33,966 nt of DNA from Chlorobiota bacterium (GCA_030596395.1 JAUVKF010000039.1:1-33966), one strand, 5' to 3'. Positions 1-7,729 are shown, numbered from the stretch's first letter. The notes: a model not told the origin generated them from the letters alone. A program made the numbers and translations.

Positions 1-1067
1 GTTTCTCCCGATTGAGAGATGGCAATGATAATATCATTTTCATCTATTATCGGATTACGATACCTGAATTCGGAGGCATACTCCACCTCAACAGGAATTC
101 GAGCCAGATCTTCAAACAAATATTCCCCTACCAGTCCAGCATGCCATGATGTTCCACAAGCAACAATGATTATCCGGTTTGCTTTCAGCATTTTTTGTTC
201 ATAATCCTTTACACCACCCAACGAAACAACACCTTTTAGTGCATTTAAGCGTCCACGCATACTATCCTTGATGGAACGAGGTTGCTCATATATCTCCTTT
301 AACATAAAATGATCATAGCCACCTTTTTCAAGCTCGGCCAAATTCCATTCGAGTTGCTGGACGTATGGTGTTTTCTCCTTGTTTTTTATGCTCCTTATTT
401 TCAGTTCCTCGTTCCGGGTAATAACTGCTACTTCTTCATCTTCAAGGTAAACCACATCCTTGGTGTATTCGATAATTGGTGTTGCATCGGAGGCAATATA
501 GTAATCGTCTTTACCGATACCTATTACCAGTGGACTTCCTTTTCGGGCTACAATTAAAGTGTTTGGATGATCTACTGATAAAATAACGATGGCATATGCT
601 CCGACAACCTGGTTTAATGCTATCCTGACAGCTTCATCTAATAATACATCTTCATTTAACCGAATGTCTTCAATAAGGTTAATCAGTACTTCTGTGTCAG
701 TATCAGATTCAAATTTATATCCTCTGTTTTGTAATTCCTCTTTAATTGATGCGTAGTTCTCAATTATTCCATTATGAATAATGGCAAGTGATTTTGTTTG
801 GGAAAAATGGGGATGTGCATTGGTATAATTTGGTTCTCCATGTGTTGCCCAGCGAGTGTGGGCAATTCCGATTGTGCCATCAAGGTTTTTATCTTTTACA
901 TATTCTTCTAATCTGGATACTTTTCCCTGGGTCTTGTGCATATTAAGCCCACCATTTAGCAATGCAACACCGGCACTATCATAGCCCCGGTATTCCAGTC
1001 TTTTCAGTCCTTTGATCAATATAGGGTAGGCTTGTTTTGGCCCAACGTATGCAACAATTCCGCACAT
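1..1067 (-). CDS. glmS: Glutamine--fructose-6-phosphate aminotransferase, N-terminal part (cut by left edge)
   Basis: Makes glucosamine-6-phosphate from fructose-6-phosphate and glutamine, the first committed step to UDP-GlcNAc for peptidoglycan and LPS; cytoplasmic. Reading leftward from the ATG at 1067, the protein begins MCGIVAYVGPK, so Cys2 becomes the N-terminal nucleophile of the class-II glutaminase domain. Further glutaminase signatures follow: RLEYRGYDSAG, the TRWATHGEP block and HNGIIENY. Near residue 310 the isomerase (SIS) domain starts with IIVACGTSWHAG, and the frame is still open at base 1 in ISQSGE. About 355 of the usual ~610 residues are present, with no internal stop. A promoter-like TACATTTG lies just upstream. 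Identification is near certain. Confidence 0.97.
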   Translation of the reverse strand, partial: MCGIVAYVGPKQAYPILIKGLKRLEYRGYDSAGVALLNGGLNMHKTQGKVSRLEEYVKDKNLDGTIGIAHTRWATHGEPNYTNAHPHFSQTKSLAIIHNGIIENYASIKEELQNRGYKFESDTDTEVLINLIEDIRLNEDVLLDEAVRIALNQVVGAYAIVILSVDHPNTLIVARKGSPLVIGIGKDDYYIASDATPIIEYTKDVVYLEDEEVAVITRNEELKIRSIKNKEKTPYVQQLEWNLAELEKGGYDHFMLKEIYEQPRSIKDSMRGRLNALKGVVSLGGVKDYEQKMLKANRIIIVACGTSWHAGLVGEYLFEDLARIPVEVEYASEFRYRNPIIDENDIIIAISQSGE

Positions 1068-1089
1068 ATCTTAGTAATTTTAAGTTCAG

Positions 1090-1097
1090 CAAATGTA
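1090..1097 (-). promoter_or_regulatory. Candidate -7 box upstream of glmS
   Basis: TACATTTG on the minus strand fits the Bacteroidota -7 consensus TAnnTTTG and would give a leader of about 15-20 nt. No convincing -33 TTTG is seen at the expected distance, so this is only a candidate. Confidence 0.4.
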
Positions 1098-1171
1098 AAA
1101 AAACATCGCATCTGACATAGTATACTGTTTGCTTAAAAAAAAGTTATTATTATGGCCTGAAAAATGCAGGA

Positions 1172-2533
1172 TTAATTTAAATCGGTATAAAGAATTTGTA
1201 ATTTAATTTTTGCGGTTGAATCAGATTCGTGCCCATTTAAAATGAACCTGTTGGGTGTTAACCATGCGTTGGAAACATATAATGAAAAACCATAGTGTTC
1301 GTAGCTTTCATTATTGATCAGTGATTGAATATAGCGTGTAATCCTAAAAGTGTAATTATTAGAAGACGATCGATAATCACCACCAAAATAACTTTCACCT
1401 TCTTGAAAGTCAATCAGAAATTGATCGTTTCCATCTTTGTCCAGCGAGTATAAAGCCAACCTGTTGGGGGCGCCCCATAAAGGCTCACTTTCGTATCCAT
1501 TTAAAACAAGTTTTGCTTCATTAATGGCAATACTACCAAGGTTTCTCAATTTGGTTAAATGAGGTGCTTTGATGATTGATTTTACACCACCAAAACCCTG
1601 AACGTAAAACTTTTTGGCGCCCAATGTTGTATCGCCACCAACTACTTGTTGCCTGAAATCCGCATCTCCGGTGCTGTAATTATGTTCATATTTACTAACA
1701 CGTGCTTCGCCGGTGGTTATTAGATAATCAAATCTCAGGTCTTGGGCGTCGTTATTGTGGTAAAATAATATCATTCTGCTCAAGGATGAAGTCAGGTCGA
1801 ATTTTGTAATACAACCACTGTTACTTACAGGCTCGGCAATAACATATAAACCTTTAAAATATTCCCTGAAAATATCACTGTCTTCCATCTCCCCGGAACT
1901 CGCAGCCAGCAACTTTTCACCCAACTGAGGATTGGTCTTTGAAAGATTCATTCGGAGCATAGGAGGAATCGTATCTTCACCATCAACAATACTATCATTG
2001 GGCCTGGGTTGGAACGAAATATTGCCGTAGTCAGTAGGGTAAATTGGAACATGCAGGTTTGAATAATAAACTTGTTTCTGATTAATTCCTTCTTCCATTT
2101 CATAAATATGGGTCGTAATCAGGGTATTTGTATCTGCAAATACACCATAATAATCCAAATACAAAACAAGTGAATCGAGCACCCTTTCATCTCCAAATTC
2201 CTGTGCTGTTTTCGACAAGATAAATTGCGTATAAAAACCAACATTTGTATGACCAAACACCGGATCCTTCAGACTCCCTATACCATTCCATGTCAGGTAG
2301 TCGGAACGGATCGAATCCATGGGCAATGAATAAGCATACAATGATATTGTGTCGGTATAGGAAAGCTTTAATTTAGAATCCTCAGGCTGAATACCAATAC
2401 CTATATTACCGGCTGGTTTTGAACATGAAACAGTCGCTAAAAAGGCTAATAAAAATAAGGAATGGATTATCCTGAATGGAGTTGGCGTACTTATGTATCT
2501 ATTCTTCTCCAATAATTTTGTTATAAAACTCAT
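1172..2533 (-). CDS. DUF4270-type surface lipoprotein
   Basis: Predicted exported lipoprotein of unknown function. After a basic N-terminus there is a hydrophobic stretch (FRIIHSLFLLAFLATVSC) ending in a lipobox-like Cys, followed by Ser-Lys. The remaining ~410 residues are polar and beta-rich, with the recurring Asp/Ser/Tyr segments seen in the DUF4270 family (for example SYTDTISLYAYSLPMDSIRS near the mature N-terminus). The start is uncertain: ATG at 2533 is chosen, but a TTG at 2563 or 2512 is possible. All of them overlap the 3' end of the upstream glycogen synthase gene, so translation is probably coupled. As I recall, this pairing of a DUF4270 lipoprotein with a short glycogen synthase recurs in Bacteroidota. 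The role is not known. Confidence 0.75.
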   Translation of the reverse strand: MSFITKLLEKNRYISTPTPFRIIHSLFLLAFLATVSCSKPAGNIGIGIQPEDSKLKLSYTDTISLYAYSLPMDSIRSDYLTWNGIGSLKDPVFGHTNVGFYTQFILSKTAQEFGDERVLDSLVLYLDYYGVFADTNTLITTHIYEMEEGINQKQVYYSNLHVPIYPTDYGNISFQPRPNDSIVDGEDTIPPMLRMNLSKTNPQLGEKLLAASSGEMEDSDIFREYFKGLYVIAEPVSNSGCITKFDLTSSLSRMILFYHNNDAQDLRFDYLITTGEARVSKYEHNYSTGDADFRQQVVGGDTTLGAKKFYVQGFGGVKSIIKAPHLTKLRNLGSIAINEAKLVLNGYESEPLWGAPNRLALYSLDKDGNDQFLIDFQEGESYFGGDYRSSSNNYTFRITRYIQSLINNESYEHYGFSLYVSNAWLTPNRFILNGHESDSTAKIKLQILYTDLN

Positions 2534-3311
2534 TATATGCCGCAAAATATTCTTCTTCTTCAATAAAATCTAATAATGGTTTGCCAGATGATTTTGCATA
2601 TTCCAGAACTTCCGGATTAATCTCAGGGCTCGCAACAATTAAGGCGTCAGATCGGTCAATAGCGCCTTTCATGAGTGAAACGTAATCCCCTCCATTATAG
2701 TGTCCGAAATCATCCTTTTCTATTCCTTTCATCAGTACTTTCTTTCCGTACCCGGATTTGAATTTCGCGGAAAAATCATCATTATATAATGAAAAGATGA
2801 TTTTTGCATCAGCGAAAATTGGGCTGTCTTTATATGCTGTTTTTACATAAAAAGGTAAAAGGCTTGCAAACCATCCATGACAATGAATAAGATCGGGAGC
2901 CCAACCCAATTTTTTCACAGTTTCTAAAACACCTTTGGAAAAGAAAACAGCCCGTTCATCATTGTCTTCAAAAAACTTATTGTTTTTTCCGGAGAACATA
3001 AATTTTCTTTGGAAATAATCTTCATTATCAATAAAATAGACCTGCATCCGTGCCTGTTGAATTGATGCAACTTTAATAATTAAAGGGTGATCAATATCAT
3101 CAATAATCAGGTTCATTCCTGAAAGCCTGATCACTTCATGCAATTGATTCCTTCTTTCATTGATCAGACCATATCTGGGCATAAATGTTCTGATTTCCTT
3201 ACCGTTTTCCTGCGTTTTCTGAGGAAGAAACCGACCAATGGTACTCATTGGTGTTTCGGGAAGATAAGGCATGATTTCCTGGTTGACAAAAAGCACCCTT
3301 TTCTTATCCAT
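2499..3311 (-). CDS. Short glycogen/starch synthase (GT5 N-terminal domain only)
   Basis: 270 residues resembling the N-terminal Rossmann half of GT5 glycogen synthases. MDKKRVLFVNQEIMPYLPET corresponds to the 'FVxxExxP' nucleotide-sugar synthase opening, and HCHGWFASLLPFYVKT to the HxHDW-type motif. FMPRYGLINER is the usual conserved segment after the first helix. The C-terminal GT-B half that binds ADP-glucose (about 200 residues in a full ~480-residue enzyme) is absent, and the frame ends normally in TAG. Short proteins of this kind are a regular Bacteroidota family rather than a fresh truncation. Catalysis by this half alone is doubtful, so a regulatory or accessory role is possible. It overlaps the DUF4270 gene downstream. 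Confidence 0.8.
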   Translation of the reverse strand: MDKKRVLFVNQEIMPYLPETPMSTIGRFLPQKTQENGKEIRTFMPRYGLINERRNQLHEVIRLSGMNLIIDDIDHPLIIKVASIQQARMQVYFIDNEDYFQRKFMFSGKNNKFFEDNDERAVFFSKGVLETVKKLGWAPDLIHCHGWFASLLPFYVKTAYKDSPIFADAKIIFSLYNDDFSAKFKSGYGKKVLMKGIEKDDFGHYNGGDYVSLMKGAIDRSDALIVASPEINPEVLEYAKSSGKPLLDFIEEEEYFAAYNEFYNKIIGEE

Positions 3312-3339
3312 AATTATTAATTTAGTGATTATGAGCGTG

Positions 3340-3347
3340 CAAAGGTA
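3340..3347 (-). promoter_or_regulatory. Candidate -7 box for glycogen synthase/DUF4270 operon
   Basis: TACCTTTG on the minus strand fits TAnnTTTG and sits about 29 bases upstream of the ATG at 3311, directly after the terminator of the preceding gene. No clear -33 box is seen. Confidence 0.45.
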
Positions 3348-3349
3348 GT

Positions 3350-3378
3350 AAAAAAGCCTATTCCTTTTAGGGTAGGCT
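3350..3378 (-). terminator. Rho-independent terminator after proline dehydrogenase
   Basis: On the minus strand AGCCTA (3378-3373) pairs with TAGGCT (3360-3355) around a 12-nt loop, and a run of T follows. It lies between the proline dehydrogenase stop (3449) and the next promoter-like box (3340), so it fits the end of that transcript. The stem is only 6 bp. Confidence 0.5.
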
Positions 3379-3448
3379 CTAATTATAATCCTTAAAAAAA
3401 TTAAACCCGGAATGAAAGGGCAGATGATATTTATGAATATTATAGAAA

Positions 3449-4366
3449 CTATCCTCTTACAAATAATGCTTTGATAATTTCGGCGGCCATTTTAGGGTTT
3501 TCTTTCAGCCTTCTGGTAGAATAGGCAAACCAATCTTTTCCAAATGGTATATAAATCCTTAATCTATGACCTTTGTCAGCAATTGACTTTCGCAAAGAAG
3601 GGGTAACACCATAAAGCATTTGGAACTCATATTTTTCGGGTGATAATTTATACTTTTCAATAAGTTTATATGCACCTTTAACCAGGGGTGTATCGTGAGT
3701 GGCAATTCCAGGGTACATGCCTTTTTGAAACATATAATCCAGATCTTCGAGGAAATTTTGGTTGATTTCTTCATGTTCTTTGAAAGCAATATTTTCCGGT
3801 TCCACGTATATTCCTTTACAAATCCGGTAATTAATCGGTGTTTCTTGTGTATGTATATCCTCAAGGGTTTTAATATCATTAAGTGTGCGATGCAGGTAAG
3901 CCTGAAAAACAAGTCCGACATTCTTGGGAAATTCATTTTTCAATTTTCTGAACAATTCAATTTCCAGGTCAACGCATTGCGAATCTTCCATATCAACCCT
4001 GACAAAATTGTTAAACGACGCTGCTTTCTTTACAATTTCACGAATATTTTGATAACAGACATCCTTATCAATCAACAGCCCAAACATGGTTGGTTTCAGT
4101 GAATAATTTCCGTCTATTTTATGTTTTTCAATTTGATCAATAATCTCAAGGTATTTATCCCGGTTCTCTTCAGCCTGTTGTAATTCGGTAATAAATTCTC
4201 CCAAAAGGTCGATGGTAACCATGTACCCCTCTTCATTCAATTTCATTGATACATTTACTGCATCACTAATTGTTTGCCCGGCAATGTAACGCTTCGAAAA
4301 TATCCAGACAAGACTTTTAGGCATGTATGGCAAAATTGCAGCAACTAACTTATTAAACCACATCAT
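3449..4366 (-). CDS. Proline dehydrogenase (monofunctional)
   Basis: FAD-dependent oxidation of proline to pyrroline-5-carboxylate, the first step of proline catabolism, usually passing electrons to the membrane quinone pool. The 305-residue protein matches stand-alone ProDH enzymes (about 300 residues) and lacks the P5C dehydrogenase part of PutA. Visible family blocks of the (beta/alpha)8 barrel are FVRVDMEDS (~121), YRICKGIYVEP (~180), GIATHDTPLV, EFQMLYGV, and the C-terminal YIPFGKDWFAYSTRRLKENP that contributes substrate-binding arginines. Two adjacent ATGs (4366, 4363) are both possible starts. It is monocistronic, with its own upstream TAATTTTG box and a downstream terminator. The P5C dehydrogenase gene is not in the window. 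Confidence 0.93.
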   Translation of the reverse strand: MMWFNKLVAAILPYMPKSLVWIFSKRYIAGQTISDAVNVSMKLNEEGYMVTIDLLGEFITELQQAEENRDKYLEIIDQIEKHKIDGNYSLKPTMFGLLIDKDVCYQNIREIVKKAASFNNFVRVDMEDSQCVDLEIELFRKLKNEFPKNVGLVFQAYLHRTLNDIKTLEDIHTQETPINYRICKGIYVEPENIAFKEHEEINQNFLEDLDYMFQKGMYPGIATHDTPLVKGAYKLIEKYKLSPEKYEFQMLYGVTPSLRKSIADKGHRLRIYIPFGKDWFAYSTRRLKENPKMAAEIIKALFVRG

Positions 4367-4392
4367 AACTCAAACCATTTAAAAATTGTTTG

Positions 4393-4400
4393 CAAAATTA
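4393..4400 (-). promoter_or_regulatory. Candidate -7 box for proline dehydrogenase
   Basis: TAATTTTG on the minus strand, 26 bases upstream of the start. The nearest TTTG (4417-4414) is only 13 bp away, shorter than the ~20 bp seen at the better promoters here. Confidence 0.4.
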
Positions 4401-4525
4401 TATTTTTGTATTTCAAACTTTCCGGTTATACCTTATTTATAGTCAATAAAAACTATTTGTGAATAAAGGAGACAATCGCAGTATTATGCCTTTGTTTTCA
4501 GCAAAAAACATCAAGGTTCTAAAAA

Positions 4526-4557
4526 TTTGGCAATCATAAGAATTATCTTTAATTTTG
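4526..4557 (+). promoter_or_regulatory. Bacteroidota-type promoter for DUF177-rpmF
   Basis: TTTG at 4526-4529, a 20-bp spacer, then TAATTTTG at 4550-4557: both boxes of the Bacteroidota sigma consensus. A start of transcription near 4562-4564 would leave 5-14 nt before the coding region, that is, a nearly leaderless message. Confidence 0.7.
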
Positions 4558-4567
4558 CCGCCCAATT

Positions 4568-5080
4568 TTGAGCAGGGTGAAAAAGCAGAAGGATTTCGTT
4601 ATTCCCTTTAAGGGTTTGAGTGCAGGAACACACCAATATTTGTTTAAAATTGATCAGACGTTCTTTGAGAGTTTTGAATATTTTGAATCTGAAAAAGGGA
4701 ATCTAGATATTGAAGTCGAACTTATAAAAGAGACTTCTTTACTTGATTTTCATTTTCATGTTAAGGGAATAGTAGAGCTGGTGTGCGATCGTTGCCTGGG
4801 AAGTTTTGAAAATCAAATTGATGGCAAATTCAGGCTGATCGTCAAGTTTGGTGAAACATTTGCGGAAGAATCAGATGAAGTAATTATTCTTCCGTTAAAT
4901 GAAAATACTATTGACCTCAAACAATATGTTTTTGAGTACATTAACTTGCTTTTACCAATTAAACGGGCACATCAGGATGAAAATGATTGCAATCCCGATA
5001 TGCTACAAAAAATTCAAAACCACGAAGAACAAAAAAATGATCCCAGATGGGATGCATTGAAGAACATAAACCTGAAATAA
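4568..5080 (+). CDS. DUF177 (YceD-like) protein, 23S rRNA accumulation factor family
   Basis: YceD/DUF177 proteins are encoded next to rpmF in most bacteria and are linked to 23S rRNA maturation; the biochemical role is unclear. The 170-residue product has the family's CxxC pair in VCDRCLGSFEN (~residue 75), the strand-rich segment after it, and the acidic C-terminal part with NPDMLQKI. It lies 20 bases upstream of rpmF in the conserved DUF177-rpmF order. No ATG fits the start. TTG at 4568 (M-S-R-V-K-K) or GTG at 4577 are the options, both very close to the inferred transcription start. A start this near matches the family's short N-terminus before the conserved FKGLSAGTH. Confidence 0.88.
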   Translation: MSRVKKQKDFVIPFKGLSAGTHQYLFKIDQTFFESFEYFESEKGNLDIEVELIKETSLLDFHFHVKGIVELVCDRCLGSFENQIDGKFRLIVKFGETFAEESDEVIILPLNENTIDLKQYVFEYINLLLPIKRAHQDENDCNPDMLQKIQNHEEQKNDPRWDALKNINLK

Positions 5081-5100
5081 ACTACATAAAGAAATAAAAA

Positions 5101-5292
5101 ATGGCACATCCGAAAAGAAAAATTTCGAAAACAAGAAGAGACAAAAGAAGAACGCATTACAAAGCCGAATTGCCTCAACTTTCAACATGTCCAACTACAG
5201 GTACAGTGCATGTTTACCACCGTGCTTATTATGTTGATGGTGACCTTTATTATAAAGGAAAATTAGTTACAGCAAATGCCAAAGCCGAGTAA
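5101..5292 (+). CDS. rpmF: Ribosomal protein L32 (cysteine-poor form)
   Basis: Component of the large ribosomal subunit. The first ~25 residues ([20 protein letters not shown]) are the invariant basic start of bacterial L32. The zinc ribbon is degenerate: of the four Cys expected, only the first (STCPTTG) remains. The second is Thr, and the C-terminal pair is replaced in [15 protein letters not shown]. This matches the Cys-minus L32 that I recall from Flavobacteriia/Cytophagia, not the four-Cys form of Bacteroides. Normal length is 63 residues. It is co-transcribed with DUF177 and followed by a strong terminator, so fabH downstream is a separate unit. plsX, common at this locus in other phyla, is absent. 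Confidence 0.96.
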   Translation: MAHPKRKISKTRRDKRRTHYKAELPQLSTCPTTGTVHVYHRAYYVDGDLYYKGKLVTANAKAE

Positions 5293-5329
5293 TTCGGCAA
5301 TCCGCTTTTAATGAATAATCATTATATAT

Positions 5330-5363
5330 AAACTCTTGATCAGCATTTGGTCAGGAGTTTTTT
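5330..5363 (+). terminator. Rho-independent terminator after rpmF
   Basis: Arms 5330-5341 (AAACTCTTGATC) and 5349-5360 (GGTCAGGAGTTT) pair over 12 positions, with two G-U pairs, around a 7-nt loop. They run into six T (5358-5363). It ends the DUF177-rpmF transcript. Confidence 0.85.
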
Positions 5364-5425
5364 GTGTAATTATTCAAACTACATCGGCTAAAGGGTGATT
5401 AATGGCTCACTGAATTAAAAATTAA

Positions 5426-5433
5426 TACTTTTG
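5426..5433 (+). promoter_or_regulatory. Candidate -7 box for fabH
   Basis: TACTTTTG fits TAnnTTTG, 29 bases upstream of the fabH ATG and downstream of the rpmF terminator. The -33 region is AT-rich without a clear TTTG. Confidence 0.5.
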
Positions 5434-5462
5434 CGCTTGTTCTAGATTGAGATTTTCGCAAT

Positions 5463-6467
5463 ATGACACAAATAAAAGCCGCCATCACTGGCATCCATGG
5501 CTGGGTTCCAGAATATATCCTTGATAATGCTGAACTGGAAAAAATGGTCGATACCACTGATGAATGGATCCTGACCCGGACCGGAATCAGCGAAAGACAT
5601 ATTTTGAAAGGAGAAGGTAAAGGGTCTTCCGACATTGGCGCTGAAGCAGTTAAAGGATTACTTGAAAAAACCAATACATCTCCTGATGATATTGACCTGC
5701 TTATTATGGCAACAGTAACGCCAGATATGCTTTTCCCTGCATCTTCCAATATTGTTTGTGATAAGGTAGGAATTAAGAATGCATGGAGTTTTGATTTGAA
5801 TGCAGCCTGTTCGGGTTTTTTATTCGCCCTGGAAACAGCTGCGAAATTTGTTGAGTCAGGTCAATACAAAAAAGTAATTGTGGTTGGAGCCGATAAAATG
5901 TCTGCAATTACCGATTATACCGACCGGACTACCTGTATTTTATTTGGTGATGCCGGTGGTGCTGTTTTACTTGAACCCAATACTGAGGGATATGGCATGC
6001 TCGATACCCAAAATTATACGGATGGTTCGGGACGGATTTACCTTTACCAGGAAGCCGGAGGATCTGTTAAGCCACCAACTCATGAAACAATTGACGCACG
6101 GGAACATTATATTCACCAGGAAGGGCAGTCGGTGTTTAAATTTGCAGTAAAAGGCATGGCAGATGTTGCTGTTGAAATGATGGAACGAAATAACCTTACC
6201 AGTGATGATATCGCTTACCTGGTTCCCCATCAGGCCAACCTTCGAATTATTGACGCTACCGCAAGGCGAATGGGCCTCGATCCTAAAAAAGTGATGATTA
6301 ACATCCAACGATATGGAAATACTACAAACGGCACTATACCCATGTGTTTGCACGAATGGGAACACAAATTGAAAAAAGGCGATAACCTTATATTGGCTGC
6401 TTTTGGTGGTGGTTTTACCTGGGGAGCCATTTATGTAAAATGGGCTTATGATCCTGTCAAGACTTGA
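5463..6467 (+). CDS. fabH: 3-oxoacyl-ACP synthase III
   Basis: Condenses acyl-CoA with malonyl-ACP to start fatty acid synthesis (FAS II), in the cytoplasm. The 334-residue length is typical. The catalytic triad is visible: Cys116 in NAACSGF, His256 in VPHQANLRI, Asn286 in [18 protein letters not shown] near residue 32 and the GDAGGAV turn are further KAS III signatures. VPHQAN followed by an Arg-rich segment (ATARRMG) fits the ACP-docking face. The gene has its own promoter-like box and is flanked downstream by a heptanucleotide repeat array that begins inside its last codons. Identity is secure. Confidence 0.97.
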   Translation: MTQIKAAITGIHGWVPEYILDNAELEKMVDTTDEWILTRTGISERHILKGEGKGSSDIGAEAVKGLLEKTNTSPDDIDLLIMATVTPDMLFPASSNIVCDKVGIKNAWSFDLNAACSGFLFALETAAKFVESGQYKKVIVVGADKMSAITDYTDRTTCILFGDAGGAVLLEPNTEGYGMLDTQNYTDGSGRIYLYQEAGGSVKPPTHETIDAREHYIHQEGQSVFKFAVKGMADVAVEMMERNNLTSDDIAYLVPHQANLRIIDATARRMGLDPKKVMINIQRYGNTTNGTIPMCLHEWEHKLKKGDNLILAAFGGGFTWGAIYVKWAYDPVKT

Positions 6468-6517
6468 GACCTAAGACACAAAACCTAAGACGCAAGATCC
6501 AAGACACAATGATCGAA
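6461..6517 (+). repeat. Heptanucleotide tandem array (consensus RACNYAA)
   Basis: From 6461, seven perfect 7-base units of consensus GAC(N)(Y/C)AA follow one another to 6509, then one 8-base variant to 6517. Examples are GACCTAA (6468), GACACAA (6475, 6503) and GACGCAA (6489). The array starts over the last two codons and stop of fabH. The unit is shared with the array at 22682-22737. Confidence 0.75.
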
Positions 6518-6550
6518 GACCTTCCAGCGTTTGAAAAACCTGGAAGAGTC
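6518..6550. repeat. Palindromic repeat GACCTTCCAG...CTGGAAGAGTC
   Basis: Arms 6518-6527 and 6540-6550 pair over 10 bp with one bulged A; the loop is 12 nt. It resembles the AGACCTTCCAGG/CCTGGAAGGTCT palindromes that I recall from many Bacteroidota intergenic regions. It lies between the convergent fabH and histidinol-phosphatase genes and may act as a weak bidirectional terminator. Confidence 0.6.
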
Positions 6551-6621
6551 TGTTTTAAGGATCGAAAATCAAGATTCAGAATTTACTGAAATTTACTGTT
6601 TGAGGATTGTGGAAAGTCTAT

Positions 6622-7470
6622 TTATAATTGTAGTGTTCTTTCTTTCCAATTTCCATTTTCGAAAAAAATCACCTCTTTAAAACCAAGTTCGTTTAAGCGG
6701 TTTTCGGTGTAATCAAACAACAGGTTTATTTCATCCGGTTTGTGAGCATCAGAAGATAATAATATTGGGATTTCAGCCTCCTTAACTCTTTTCAATGCGT
6801 AGCCATCAGGGAATAAAGAGTCGGATCGTTTTTTATATAAGCCTCTTGTGTTGACCTCAACAATCAGGTTTTTTTCTTTGATCAACGACACTGTTTCATC
6901 AATCAATTCCCGATACCATTTTTCATCTTCGGTAAAATACCTGTTTCGGTTGTGCATCTTGATTTTGTCAAAGTGGCCGATGATTTCAAAATTCTGGGAT
7001 TCAATCATTTGATTTGTCTGATGATAAAAAGCCTTGACCGCTTTCCGAATATCACCACCAAAAAAACCCTCAATTCCTTTATCATAAACTTTAAAGTCAG
7101 GCCCATCGGTAAACCACAATTCATCAAAACCATCAGGTTTTACCAGGTGGACCGACCCGATCAGATAATCAACTTTACATCGTTCACGCCAAAAATCAAA
7201 ATCTTCTGACATACCCGGAACATAATCCATTTCAAGCGCCCGGTAAATTGCAAGTTTGTTTTTGTACTTATCCTTTAATAAATCCGTTTGTCGGATGTAT
7301 TCGTCAACATTTTCTTTTTTTAGCGAAAAAGGATTTGAAAAGGGTAGTGGTGAGTGTTCGGAAAACCCCAGTGCGGAAAATTCTAATTCAATAGCCTGCT
7401 CGATATACTTTTCTGGAATATTCTTGCCATCGGAAAAAATTGTATGCTGATGAAGATTGTAGTTGATCAT
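6622..7470 (-). CDS. Histidinol-phosphatase, PHP family
   Basis: Hydrolyses histidinol phosphate, the penultimate step of histidine synthesis (HisK/HisJ type). The 282-residue protein carries the ordered metal-binding motifs of the PHP domain: HQHTIFSDG (residues 7-15), GFSEHSPLP (~36), the EMDYVPG Glu (~80), GSVHLV (~107), GHFDKIKMHNR (~165), VEVNTRG (~204) and SSDAHKPDEI (~239). This set, and the length, fit HisK rather than the ~240-residue YcdX type. No other his gene is nearby. A TAGCTTTG box ends only 5 bases before the ATG, which would make the message essentially leaderless. The enzyme class is secure; the exact substrate is inferred. Confidence 0.88.
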   Translation of the reverse strand: MINYNLHQHTIFSDGKNIPEKYIEQAIELEFSALGFSEHSPLPFSNPFSLKKENVDEYIRQTDLLKDKYKNKLAIYRALEMDYVPGMSEDFDFWRERCKVDYLIGSVHLVKPDGFDELWFTDGPDFKVYDKGIEGFFGGDIRKAVKAFYHQTNQMIESQNFEIIGHFDKIKMHNRNRYFTEDEKWYRELIDETVSLIKEKNLIVEVNTRGLYKKRSDSLFPDGYALKRVKEAEIPILLSSDAHKPDEINLLFDYTENRLNELGFKEVIFFENGNWKERTLQL

Positions 7471-7475
7471 GGCAG

Positions 7476-7483
7476 CAAAGCTA
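7476..7483 (-). promoter_or_regulatory. Candidate -7 box abutting the histidinol-phosphatase start
   Basis: TAGCTTTG on the minus strand, 5 bases before the start codon. If used, transcription would begin at or next to the ATG. There is no clear -33 box. Confidence 0.35.
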
Positions 7484-7591
7484 ATAAAACATAAAAAGTT
7501 GGGCGCCTATTATTAAACCAACTACATATAAAGAAACAGCTTATTCTTAACCATTGATATTTGCGTGAATATTTATGGTAAGGTAAATTAA

Positions 7592-7729
7592 TTGAGTATA
7601 TCTCAAATCGGTTCGCAAGTATCACTTCACGAATTAAGTCGGGCATTAAAGTTAAACCAGGAAACCGTGGAATCTTATATCAGACTTCTTATCAAATTAT
7701 CAGCAAGGAAAATTATCTTGATTTTGTAA
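7592..7729 (+). pseudogene. Relic of a DUF4143-type ATPase gene
   Basis: The 242-base gap before folA contains 45 open codons (TTG 7592 to TAA 7727-7729) that read like the winged-helix stretch of AAA_14/DUF4143 ATPases. SQIGSQVSLHELSRALKL followed by NQETVESYIRLL matches the family's pattern 'IGxxVSxxELxxxLxxxxxTVxxYIxLLExxF'. A TAA precedes it in frame, no Walker motifs are present, and after YIRLL the family likeness fades into the folA 3' end, which it overlaps antisense by 17 bases. It is best read as a decayed fragment of a once complete ~400-residue gene. It is recognised from memory of the family, with no alignment. Confidence 0.6.

Noticed and set aside
3559-4102. Long open frames inside the proline dehydrogenase gene in other frames and on the other strand.
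   Set aside because: They are shadows of a clearly identified gene, without family resemblance or start signals.
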